Shown here one piece after another: positions 52,835 to 60,992 of a DNA stretch of 64,000 nt. Under the pieces are notes generated by a model. That model saw only the letters and a program-made list of their open reading frames with translations. It was not told where the DNA came from and ran no database searches. Each line of letters begins with the position of its first letter. The first letter of the stretch is position 1. Source of the DNA: Paraburkholderia tropica (lineage in GTDB: Bacteria; Pseudomonadota; Gammaproteobacteria; Burkholderiales; Burkholderiaceae); the NCBI RefSeq assembly GCF_900109265.1, contig NZ_FNZM01000010.1, positions 186,001-250,000 on the forward strand, given 5' to 3'. The position numbers were made by a program, and so were the translations under genes.

Positions 52835-55800
52835 GTGCGTCTGACCTCGATTAAACTCGCTGGCTTCAAATCATTCGTCGATCCCACGCATTTCCAGGTA
52901 CCGGGCCAACTCGTCGGAGTGGTCGGACCGAACGGCTGTGGTAAATCGAACATCATCGACGCCGTGCGCTGGGTGCTCGGCGAATCCCGCGCGTCCGAAT
53001 TGCGCGGCGAGTCGATGCAGGACGTCATCTTCAACGGTTCCACCGCGCGCAAGCCCGGCAGCCGCGCGAGCGTCGAACTCGTGTTCGACAACGCCGACGG
53101 GCGCGCCGCTGGCCAGTGGGGCCAGTATGCCGAGATCGCCGTCAAGCGCGTGCTTACGCGCGACGGCACCTCGAGCTACTACATCAACAATCTGCCGGCG
53201 CGCCGCCGCGACATTCAGGACATCTTCCTCGGCACCGGTCTCGGTCCGCGTGCTTACGCGATCATCGGGCAGGGCATGATCGCGCGCATCATCGAGGCGA
53301 AGCCCGAAGAACTGCGCGTGTTCCTCGAAGAAGCCGCGGGCGTGTCGAAGTACAAGGAACGCCGCCGCGAGACCGAAAACCGCCTGCACGACACGCGCGA
53401 GAATCTCACGCGCGTGGAAGACATCGTGCGCGAGCTGTCCACGAATCTGGAAAAGCTCGAAGGCCAGGCGGTCGTGGCGACGAAGTACCGCGAACTGCAG
53501 GCCGACGGCGAAGAAAAGCAGCGCATGCTGTGGCTGTTGCGCAAGAACGAGGCGGCGGGCGAGCAGCAGCGCCAGCAGCGCGCCATCGAGCAGGCGCAGA
53601 TCGATCTCGAACGGCATACCGCGCAACTGCGCGAAGTCGAAGCGCAGCTCGAAACGCTGCGCGTGGCGCACTATTCGGCCAGCGACGCGATGCAGGGCGC
53701 GCAAGGCTCGCTCTATGAAGCGAACGCCGAGGTAAGCCGGCTCGAAGCCGAGATCAAGTTCATCGTCGAATCGCGCAATCGCGTGCAGGCGCAGATCGCG
53801 GCGCTCACGGCGCAGCGCGAGCAATGGCAGGTCCAGGCGCAAAAGGCGCAGGACGATATCGAAGACGCTGAAGAACAACTCGCGATGGGCGAGGAAAAAG
53901 CCGCCATCGCCGAGGAAGAGGCGGCCGCGAAGCAGGAAGCGCTGCCCGCGCTCGAAAACCGCTGGCGCGACGCCCAGTCTCAACTGAACGACGAGCGTGC
54001 GGGCATCGCGCGAACGGAGCAGGCGCTCAAGCTCGAAGCCGCGCATCAGCGCAACGCCGATCAAATGCTCCAGCAGCTTCAGCAGCGCCACGAGCGCCTG
54101 AAGTCGGAGGAAGGCGGCCTCGACGCGCCGGACGAAGTGCAGCTCGAAGAGCTGCGCATGCAACTGGCCGAGCAGGAAGAAATTCTTCGCGACGCCCAGG
54201 ACCGCCTCACGGACGCGCAGGAAACCGTGCCGCGTCTGGACGCCGAGCGCCGTGCCGCGCACGATCGCGTGCAGGCCGAAAACGCCCAGATTCACCAGTT
54301 CGAAGCGCGTCTCGCGGCGCTCAAGCAACTGCAGGAGAGCGTCCAGACCGAAGGCAAGATCCAGCCGTGGCTCGAACGTCACGAACTGGGCGCGTTGCCG
54401 CGTCTGTGGAAGAAGCTGCATGTCGAGGCCGGTTGGGAAACCGCGCTCGAAGCTGTGCTGCGCGAGCGTCTCGCGGCGCTCGAAGTGTCGAATCTCGATT
54501 GGGTCAAGGCGTTCGCCACCGACGCACCGCCTGCCAAGCTCGCGTTCTATGCGCCGCCGCTGGCGGGCCAGACGGCTAGCGTACCGGCAGGTCTCACGCC
54601 GCTGCTCTCGCTCGTGCGTATCGACGATGCAGGCCTGCGCGCAGTGCTCAACGAATGGCTCGGGACGACCTTCGTCGCGGACGATCTGGCGCAAGCGCTC
54701 GCGCAACGCGCGCAATTGCCCGAAGGCGGCGCCTTTGTGGTGAAGGCCGGTCACTCGGTCTCGCGCGTGGGCGTGCAGCTTTACGCAGCCGATTCCGAGC
54801 AGGCGGGCATGTTGGCGCGCCAGCAGGAAATCGAAAATCTCGCGCGCCAGGTGCGTGCCCAGGCGCTGCTCGCCGACGAAGCCCGCTCGGCCGTGGTGCG
54901 TGCGGAAGCCGCGCATACGCAGGCCGCGCAGGTGCTCGGCGAGGCGCGCCAGCAAGCCGACCGCGCCACGCAGCGCGTGCATGCGCTGCAGATGGACGTG
55001 CTCAAGCTCACGCAGGCGCACGAGCGCTACACGGCGCGCAGCACGCAGATCCGTGAAGAACTGGACGAAATTCGCGCGCAGATCGAAGAGCAGCGCGCGC
55101 TGCGTGCCGAATCGGAAGCGAATTTCGAGCGCCACGACGGCGAGCTCGCCGAACTCCAGGCGCGCTTCGAAGACAACCAGCTCGCGTTCGAGGCGCTCGA
55201 CGAAGAACTGGGTGCGGCGCGCAACGCCGCGCGCGATCTCGAACGCGCCGCGGGCGACGCGCGCTTCGCGGCCCGTAATCTGGCCGCGCGCATCGAAGAA
55301 CTGCGCCGCAACATCCAGATCTCGCACGATCAGAGCGAACGCGTGGCGGGCTCGCTCGAAGACGCGCGCGCCGAACTCGAAACGATCAACGAGCAGACCG
55401 CGCACACCGGCCTGCAAGACGCGCTGGAAATTCGCGCGGAGAAGGAAGAACTGCTGCGCAACGCGCGCGCCGAACTCGACGATCTGAGCGCGAAGCTGCG
55501 CGCCGCCGACGAAACGCGCCTTGCCGCCGAACGCGCGCTGCAACCGCTGCGCGACCGCATTACCGAATTGCAGCTCAAGGAGCAGGCCGCGCGCCTGAAC
55601 GGCGAGCAGTTCGTCGAGCAGTTGCAGGCGGCCGGTGTGGACGAGGCGGCGCTGCAGGAAAAGCTCACGCCGGACCTCAAGCCCTCGTATCTGCAAGGCG
55701 AAGTCACGCGCATCAACAACGCGATCACGGCGCTCGGACCGGTCAACATGGCCGCGCTCGACGAACTGGCCGCGGCGAAGGAGCGCAAGACCTTCCTCGA

Positions 55801-56353
55801 CGCGCAGTCGGCCGACCTGACGAGCGCGATCGAAACGCTCGAAGACGCGATCCGCAAGATCGACCAGGAAACTCGCACGTTGCTGCAAGGCACGTTCGAC
55901 GAAGTGAACAAGCATTTCGGCGATCTGTTCCCGCGTCTTTTCGGCGGCGGTCAGGCGAAGCTCATCATGACCGGCGACGAGATTCTCGATGCGGGCGTGC
56001 AGGTCATGGCGCAGCCGCCGGGCAAGAAGAACTCGACGATTCACCTGCTGTCGGGCGGCGAGAAAGCGCTGACCGCGACGGCGCTCGTGTTCGCGATGTT
56101 CCAGCTCAATCCTGCGCCGTTCTGTCTGCTCGACGAAGTGGACGCGCCGCTCGACGACGCCAACACGGAGCGTTTCGCCAACCTCGTGCGTGCGATGTCG
56201 AACAAGACGCAGTTCCTGTTCATCTCCCACAACAAGATTGCGATGGAGATGGCGCAGCAGCTGATCGGCGTGACGATGCAGGAGCAGGGCGTGTCCCGGA
56301 TCGTGGCCGTCGACATGGAAACGGCTGCGGGTTTCGCACAGAATACGATCTGA
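52835..56353 (+). CDS. smc: Chromosome segregation protein SMC
   Basis: ATPase of the condensin complex that organises and separates the chromosome. The 1172-aa product has Walker A GPNGCGKS (31-38), two long coiled coils flanking a hinge (about 520-640), the signature LLSGGEKALTATAL and Walker B FCLLDEVDAPLDD near the C-terminus. I chose GTG at 52835 because MRLTSIKLAGFKSFVDPT is the conserved beginning. ScpA/ScpB partners are not in the window. zipA follows after 123 bases. Confidence 0.96.
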   Translation: MRLTSIKLAGFKSFVDPTHFQVPGQLVGVVGPNGCGKSNIIDAVRWVLGESRASELRGESMQDVIFNGSTARKPGSRASVELVFDNADGRAAGQWGQYAEIAVKRVLTRDGTSSYYINNLPARRRDIQDIFLGTGLGPRAYAIIGQGMIARIIEAKPEELRVFLEEAAGVSKYKERRRETENRLHDTRENLTRVEDIVRELSTNLEKLEGQAVVATKYRELQADGEEKQRMLWLLRKNEAAGEQQRQQRAIEQAQIDLERHTAQLREVEAQLETLRVAHYSASDAMQGAQGSLYEANAEVSRLEAEIKFIVESRNRVQAQIAALTAQREQWQVQAQKAQDDIEDAEEQLAMGEEKAAIAEEEAAAKQEALPALENRWRDAQSQLNDERAGIARTEQALKLEAAHQRNADQMLQQLQQRHERLKSEEGGLDAPDEVQLEELRMQLAEQEEILRDAQDRLTDAQETVPRLDAERRAAHDRVQAENAQIHQFEARLAALKQLQESVQTEGKIQPWLERHELGALPRLWKKLHVEAGWETALEAVLRERLAALEVSNLDWVKAFATDAPPAKLAFYAPPLAGQTASVPAGLTPLLSLVRIDDAGLRAVLNEWLGTTFVADDLAQALAQRAQLPEGGAFVVKAGHSVSRVGVQLYAADSEQAGMLARQQEIENLARQVRAQALLADEARSAVVRAEAAHTQAAQVLGEARQQADRATQRVHALQMDVLKLTQAHERYTARSTQIREELDEIRAQIEEQRALRAESEANFERHDGELAELQARFEDNQLAFEALDEELGAARNAARDLERAAGDARFAARNLAARIEELRRNIQISHDQSERVAGSLEDARAELETINEQTAHTGLQDALEIRAEKEELLRNARAELDDLSAKLRAADETRLAAERALQPLRDRITELQLKEQAARLNGEQFVEQLQAAGVDEAALQEKLTPDLKPSYLQGEVTRINNAITALGPVNMAALDELAAAKERKTFLDAQSADLTSAIETLEDAIRKIDQETRTLLQGTFDEVNKHFGDLFPRLFGGGQAKLIMTGDEILDAGVQVMAQPPGKKNSTIHLLSGGEKALTATALVFAMFQLNPAPFCLLDEVDAPLDDANTERFANLVRAMSNKTQFLFISHNKIAMEMAQQLIGVTMQEQGVSRIVAVDMETAAGFAQNTI

Positions 56354-56476
56354 TTGGCGATGGAACGCGCGATCTGACTCGCGTGTTACTTCGCGGTTTG
56401 AATTGCTGTCTATATCGATAGACGAGGACGGCGCGCCGGGCGCGCCGCCGGAAAAAGAATTGCTGATGGAGCATGC

Positions 56477-57847
56477 ATGGATCAGTTGACTCTCGGGTTG
56501 ATCGGCGCGGGTGCCGTGGTCGTCGGGGGCGTGGTGGTGTACAACGCATGGCAAGGCGCCAAGGTGCGCCGGCGCATGCCGCGTCCGATGCCCGAAGAGG
56601 CGGTCGAGACGCCGCTCGGCGGCGAACTCGAGGAACAGAGCCCGTTCATCGAGCCGGCTCGTGCACCGTCGCGCCGCGAGCCCTCGCTCGCGGGCGGCGA
56701 ACTGGCTGAAGAACGCGTGGAGCCGGGCTTCGGCTCCGTAGCGCCCGCCGATACGCCCGTGGACATTCAGGCGGAGAACACCTCGCCGAACGGTTTCGCC
56801 GAAGCTGAACCGGCGCAGGTCGCGAATGAGGACGGCGAGCCGGCCACGGTTGCCGCCACGTCTGATGCAGCCGACGCGCAGCCAGGCGAAGCGGTTGCAG
56901 GCAAGGACGCTACAGCCGAGGTAAAAGCGGAAGCCAAGCCGGCCAAAGACGCCAAAGAGGCGAAAGGCGCTGAAGGCGAGCGCGTCGAACCCGTGCTGCC
57001 CGCTGCTACGACCATTTCGTCGGCGCCTCCAGCGGTCGTGGATCGCCGCATCGACTGTATCGTGCCGATTCGTCTGGGCGCGGTGCTGCCAGGCGAACGG
57101 GTGATTCCGCTCGCGCAGCGTTTGCGCCGCGCCGGCAGCAAGCCTGTGCACATTGAAGGCAAGCCCGAGGGCGGCGACGGCTGGGAGCTGCTGCAGAACG
57201 GCGTGCGCTACGAGGAACTGCGCGCGGCGGCGCAGCTTGCGAACCGCAATGGCCCGCTCAACGAGCTGGAGTTCTCGGAGTTCGTGACGGGCGTGCAGCA
57301 GTTCGCCGACGGTGTGGACGGCTTGCCCGAATTCCCCGACATGATGGAAACGGTCGCGATGGCGCGCGAGCTCGACGGATTTGCCGCGCAGTGCGACGCG
57401 CAGCTGTCGATCAACGTGCTGTCGGACGGCGCACCGTGGTCGGCGAACTATGTGCAGGCGGTGGCGGCGCAGGACGGTCTGCTGCTGTCGCGCGACGGCA
57501 CGCGTTTCGTGAAGCTCGACGCGAAGCAGAGCCCGGTGTTCATGCTTCAGTTCGGCGACACGAATTTCCTGCGCGACGACCTCACGTACAAGGGCGGCCA
57601 GATGATCACGCTGATCCTCGACGTGCCGGTGGCCGACGAGGACATCCTGCCGTTCCGCCTGATGTGCGACTACGCGCGTTCGCTCGCCGAGCGCATCGGC
57701 GGTCGGGTGGTGGACGACCAGCGCCGTCCGCTGCCGGAGTCGGTGTTGCAGAACATCGACAAGCAGCTCATGACGCTCTACGCGAAGCTTGAGCAAGCCG
57801 GCATTCCGGCGGGCTCGCCGGCCACGCGCCGCCTGTTCAGCCAGTAA
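56477..57847 (+). CDS. zipA: Cell division protein ZipA
   Basis: Membrane anchor that binds FtsZ at the divisome. The 456-aa product has an N-terminal membrane helix (about 5-23: LTLGLIGAGAVVVGGVVVY), a long Ala/Glu/Pro/Lys-rich linker (about 30-185), then a globular C-terminal domain (about 300-440) with the ZipA pattern (MLQFGDTNFLRDDLTY, LILDVPVADEDILPF, MCDYARSLAERIGGRVVDD). In many genomes zipA sits between smc and ligA, as here. A terminator follows. Confidence 0.9.
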   Translation: MDQLTLGLIGAGAVVVGGVVVYNAWQGAKVRRRMPRPMPEEAVETPLGGELEEQSPFIEPARAPSRREPSLAGGELAEERVEPGFGSVAPADTPVDIQAENTSPNGFAEAEPAQVANEDGEPATVAATSDAADAQPGEAVAGKDATAEVKAEAKPAKDAKEAKGAEGERVEPVLPAATTISSAPPAVVDRRIDCIVPIRLGAVLPGERVIPLAQRLRRAGSKPVHIEGKPEGGDGWELLQNGVRYEELRAAAQLANRNGPLNELEFSEFVTGVQQFADGVDGLPEFPDMMETVAMARELDGFAAQCDAQLSINVLSDGAPWSANYVQAVAAQDGLLLSRDGTRFVKLDAKQSPVFMLQFGDTNFLRDDLTYKGGQMITLILDVPVADEDILPFRLMCDYARSLAERIGGRVVDDQRRPLPESVLQNIDKQLMTLYAKLEQAGIPAGSPATRRLFSQ

Positions 57848-57869
57848 GAGCTGAAATAAGTCGAGCGCG

Positions 57870-57905
57870 AAAGGCGCGGTGCTGTCGTGGCGCCGCGCCT
57901 TTTTT
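57870..57905 (+). terminator. Terminator after zipA
   Basis: AAAGGCGCGG (57870-57879) pairs with CCGCGCCTTT (57893-57902) around a 13-base loop, followed by a T run. Confidence 0.85.
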
Positions 57906-58119
57906 GCGTCTGGGTTTGCGTCCGGGTTTGCGCCCGGGAAGCAACGGGGCACCAGAGCAGAGTGCGCGCGGGTGCGAAGAGGCGGAACGGCACACGCGGC
58001 AGGCACGGAGCGTGGATTCGGCATGTTCATGAGCGGTTGGCAAGTGCGGCTTCCGGGCCGGTTACGATGCTTTTAAGTTCGCATCGGCGCGGGGGCTTCG
58101 TCAATGGATTCGGGCCAGC

Positions 58120-58137
58120 GTTAGCCGTTCGGCCAGG
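58120..58137 (+). promoter_or_regulatory. TAGCCGTTCGGCC element, first ligA copy
   Basis: GTTAGCCGTTCGGCCAGG, matching the copy upstream of gpx with one A/G difference in the core. Confidence 0.4.
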
Positions 58138-58191
58138 AGAATCGAGCGTCGCGTACGGGAGCGCACGCAGCCACCCCGAAGTTCTCCCGAC

Positions 58192-58206
58192 GTTAGCCAT
58201 TCGGCC
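58192..58206 (+). promoter_or_regulatory. TAGCCATTCGGCC element, second ligA copy
   Basis: GTTAGCCATTCGGCC, ending 24 bases before a GATAAT -10-like hexamer and 67 bases before the ligA start. The gpx copy has a comparable position relative to its gene. Confidence 0.4.
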
Positions 58207-58273
58207 GATGCGACACGGGCGGCTTCCTGAGATAATCTGACTCCGAAAACATTCGTCAGAAACCGTTCCCAGC

Positions 58274-60334
58274 ATGGTCCGTCATCCCGCCCGTCCCTCT
58301 GAAGCATCCACCGCGACCGAGCGCGCGGCGTGGCTGCGCGCCGAACTCGAGCGCGCCAATCACGCTTACTACGTGCTCGACCAGCCGGAGCTGCCCGACG
58401 CGGAATACGACACGCTGTTCCGCGAGTTGCAGGCGATCGAGGCCGAGCATCCCGACCTCATCACGCCCGATTCCCCCACGCAGCGCGTCGGCGGCGAGGC
58501 GTCAGAGGGTTTCGAGCCGGTCGTCCACGACGTCCCGATGCTGTCGCTCAACAACGGTTTCGCCGACGAAGACATCGCTGCGTTCGACAAGCGCGTGCAC
58601 GACACGCTCGGCAAGCCCGAAGGCGAACTGGTCGAATACGCCTGCGAGCTCAAGTTCGACGGGTTGGCCATTTCGCTGCGTTATGTCGACGGCGTGTTCG
58701 TGCAAGCGTCCACGCGCGGCGACGGCGCGACGGGCGAGAACGTCACCGAGAACGTGCGCACGATCCGCTCGCTGCCGCTGCGGCTGAAGGGTAAGCGCGT
58801 ACCGAAGGTGCTCGACGTGCGCGGCGAAGTGCTGATGTTCCGCCGCGACTTCGCGCGCATGAACGATCGTCAGCGCGAGGCCGGGCACAAGGAATTTGCG
58901 AACCCGCGCAACGCGGCGGCGGGCAGCCTGCGTCAGCTCGATTCGAAGATCACGGCGCAGCGTCCGCTGTCGTTTTTCGCTTATGGGATCGGCGTGCTCG
59001 AAGGCGAGCCGATGCCGGCCACGCATAGCGAACTGCTCGACTGGTACGCGGAAATGGGCCTGCCGGTGAACGGCGAGCGTGCGGTCGTGAAGGGCGCGCA
59101 AGGCTTGCTCGACTTCTTCCGTGCGGTCGGCGAGAAGCGCGAGAGCCTGCCGTACGACATCGACGGCGTGGTCTACAAGGTCAACCGCCGCGACGAGCAG
59201 GACGCGCTTGGTTTCGTCTCGCGCGCGCCGCGCTTTGCGCTCGCGCACAAGTTTCCGGCGCAGGAAGCGCTCACGAAGCTGCTGGCCATCGACGTGCAGG
59301 TGGGCCGTACCGGCGCCATCACGCCGGTCGCTCGGCTGGAGCCGGTGTTCGTGGGCGGCGCGACCGTTACGAACGCCACGTTGCACAATGAAGACGAAGT
59401 GCGCCGCAAGGACATTCGCATCGGCGACACGGTGATCGTGCGGCGCGCCGGCGACGTGATTCCGGAGGTGGTGAGCGCGCTGCTCGATCGTCGTCCGGCC
59501 GACGCGGCCGAGTTCGTCATGCCGACCGAATGTCCGGTGTGCGGTTCGCGCATCGAACGTCTGCCCGACGAGGCCATCGCGCGCTGCTCGGGCGGATTGT
59601 TCTGTCCGGCGCAGCGCAAGCAGGCGCTCTGGCATTTCGCACAGCGGCGCGCGCTCGACATCGACGGTCTGGGCGAGAAGATTATCGACCAGCTCGTCGA
59701 GCAGAATCTCGTGCGCACGCCCGCGGACCTGTTCAATCTCGGTTTCGCGACACTCGCGGAACTGGATCGCATGGCCGAGAAATCGGCGCAAAACCTGCTA
59801 GATTCGCTCGAAAAAGCCAAGTCGACCACGCTGGCGCGCTTCATTTATGCACTGGGCATCCGTCAGGTGGGCGAGTCCACCGCGAAGGATCTGGCCAAAT
59901 ACTTCGGCTCGCTCGATCCGATCATGGACGCGAGCATCGAGCAACTGCTCGAAGTGAAGGACGTGGGGCCGATCGTGGCGGAGTCGATCCACCAGTTCTT
60001 TGCGGAAGAACATAACCGCACCGTGATCGAGCAACTGCGCGCGCCGGGCAAGGTCACATGGGCTGAAGGTCCGCCTGCGCCAAAAGCGCCGGTTGGCGTG
60101 CTCGCGGGCAAGACGGTGGTGCTCACGGGCACGTTGCCTACGCTCACGCGCGACGAGGCGAAAGAGATGCTGGAAGCGGCTGGCGCGAAGGTGGCCGGCT
60201 CGGTGTCGAAGAAGACCGACTACGTGGTGGCGGGTGCCGAAGCGGGCAGCAAGCTCGCGAAAGCCGAGGAACTCGGCGTGCCGGTGCTCGACGAGGATGG
60301 GTTGCACAAGCTCCTGGAGGGGCACACAACATGA
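58274..60334 (+). CDS. ligA: NAD-dependent DNA ligase
   Basis: Seals nicks in replication and repair. The 686-aa product has domain Ia (AYYVLDQPELPDAEYD), the adenylated Lys127 in CELKFDGLA, the C4 zinc finger (CPVCGSRIE...CSGGLFCPAQ), four HhH motifs and a C-terminal BRCT domain (LAGKTVVLTGTLPTLTRDEAK). Length matches the family (about 670-690). It overlaps def by 4 bases (ATGA), which couples translation of the two. Confidence 0.97.
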   Translation: MVRHPARPSEASTATERAAWLRAELERANHAYYVLDQPELPDAEYDTLFRELQAIEAEHPDLITPDSPTQRVGGEASEGFEPVVHDVPMLSLNNGFADEDIAAFDKRVHDTLGKPEGELVEYACELKFDGLAISLRYVDGVFVQASTRGDGATGENVTENVRTIRSLPLRLKGKRVPKVLDVRGEVLMFRRDFARMNDRQREAGHKEFANPRNAAAGSLRQLDSKITAQRPLSFFAYGIGVLEGEPMPATHSELLDWYAEMGLPVNGERAVVKGAQGLLDFFRAVGEKRESLPYDIDGVVYKVNRRDEQDALGFVSRAPRFALAHKFPAQEALTKLLAIDVQVGRTGAITPVARLEPVFVGGATVTNATLHNEDEVRRKDIRIGDTVIVRRAGDVIPEVVSALLDRRPADAAEFVMPTECPVCGSRIERLPDEAIARCSGGLFCPAQRKQALWHFAQRRALDIDGLGEKIIDQLVEQNLVRTPADLFNLGFATLAELDRMAEKSAQNLLDSLEKAKSTTLARFIYALGIRQVGESTAKDLAKYFGSLDPIMDASIEQLLEVKDVGPIVAESIHQFFAEEHNRTVIEQLRAPGKVTWAEGPPAPKAPVGVLAGKTVVLTGTLPTLTRDEAKEMLEAAGAKVAGSVSKKTDYVVAGAEAGSKLAKAEELGVPVLDEDGLHKLLEGHTT

Positions 60335-60864
60335 TTCGCGAAATTCTCAGGATGGGCGATCCGCGCCTGCTCGGTATCGCCAGACCGGTCGATCATTTCG
60401 ATACGCCCGAACTGCACGAACTGATCGCCGACATGTTCGACACCATGCACGCCGCGAACGGCGCGGGTCTCGCCGCGCCGCAGATCGGCGTCGACCTGCA
60501 GGTGGTGATCTTCGGTTTCGAGCAGAACGAGCGTTATCCGGAAGCGCCGGCGGTGCCGCAAACCGTGCTGATCAACCCCGTTATCCATCCCTTGTCGCAC
60601 GACATGGAAGAGGGTTGGGAGGGCTGCCTTTCGGTGCCCGGCCTGCGCGGCGCGGTGAGCCGTTATTCGATGATCCGCTACAACGGCTTCGACCAGTACG
60701 GCACGCCGATCGAGCGCGTCGCGGAGGGCTTTCATGCGCGCGTGGTGCAGCACGAATGCGATCACCTGATCGGCAAGCTGTACCCGATGCGCATCACCGA
60801 CTTCTCGAAGTTCGGTTTCACGGACATTCTGTTCCCGCATCTCGATCCGAATAGCGACGACTGA
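60331..60864 (+). CDS. def: Peptide deformylase
   Basis: Removes the formyl group from nascent proteins. The 177-aa metalloenzyme has all three motifs: GAGLAAPQIG (45-54), EGCLSVP (97-103, metal ligand Cys99) and QHECDHL (140-146, His141 and His145, catalytic Glu142). The ATG at 60331 overlaps the ligA stop. def is often beside fmt; here it follows ligA, so another def copy elsewhere is possible. A terminator follows. Confidence 0.95.
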   Translation: MIREILRMGDPRLLGIARPVDHFDTPELHELIADMFDTMHAANGAGLAAPQIGVDLQVVIFGFEQNERYPEAPAVPQTVLINPVIHPLSHDMEEGWEGCLSVPGLRGAVSRYSMIRYNGFDQYGTPIERVAEGFHARVVQHECDHLIGKLYPMRITDFSKFGFTDILFPHLDPNSDD

Positions 60865-60931
60865 CGCGCGAGGCGCGCAATCCATGCGCTCTGCGCCATT
60901 GGTGCCATTCGCGCCTCGACGTACCAATAAA

Positions 60932-60954
60932 AACGGGAGCCACTGGCTCCCGTT
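60932..60954. terminator. Terminator between def and pseudouridine synthase genes
   Basis: AACGGGAGCC and GGCTCCCGTT form a 10-bp perfect stem with loop ACT, with a short T tail (TTCTTC) and an A run on the left. It lies between convergent genes. Confidence 0.8.
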
Positions 60955-60992
60955 CTTCATGGCTTGCGGTTCAGGCAGAACCGCGTCGCGCT

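Larger units (their letters stand above)
57906..58273 (+). other. Intergenic region upstream of ligA
   Basis: About 370 bases. Near its start are three imperfect 12-base units (GCGTCTGGGTTT, GCGTCCGGGTTT, GCGCCCGGG; about 57906-57938). Two copies of the TAGCC(A/G)TTCGGCC element follow. GATAAT at 58231-58236 may be the ligA -10. Confidence 0.5.

Noticed and set aside
52871..58030. Very long minus-strand reading frame across smc and zipA
   Set aside because: It is opposite two well-supported genes and reads Arg/His/Leu-rich sequence typical of antisense frames in GC-rich DNA.
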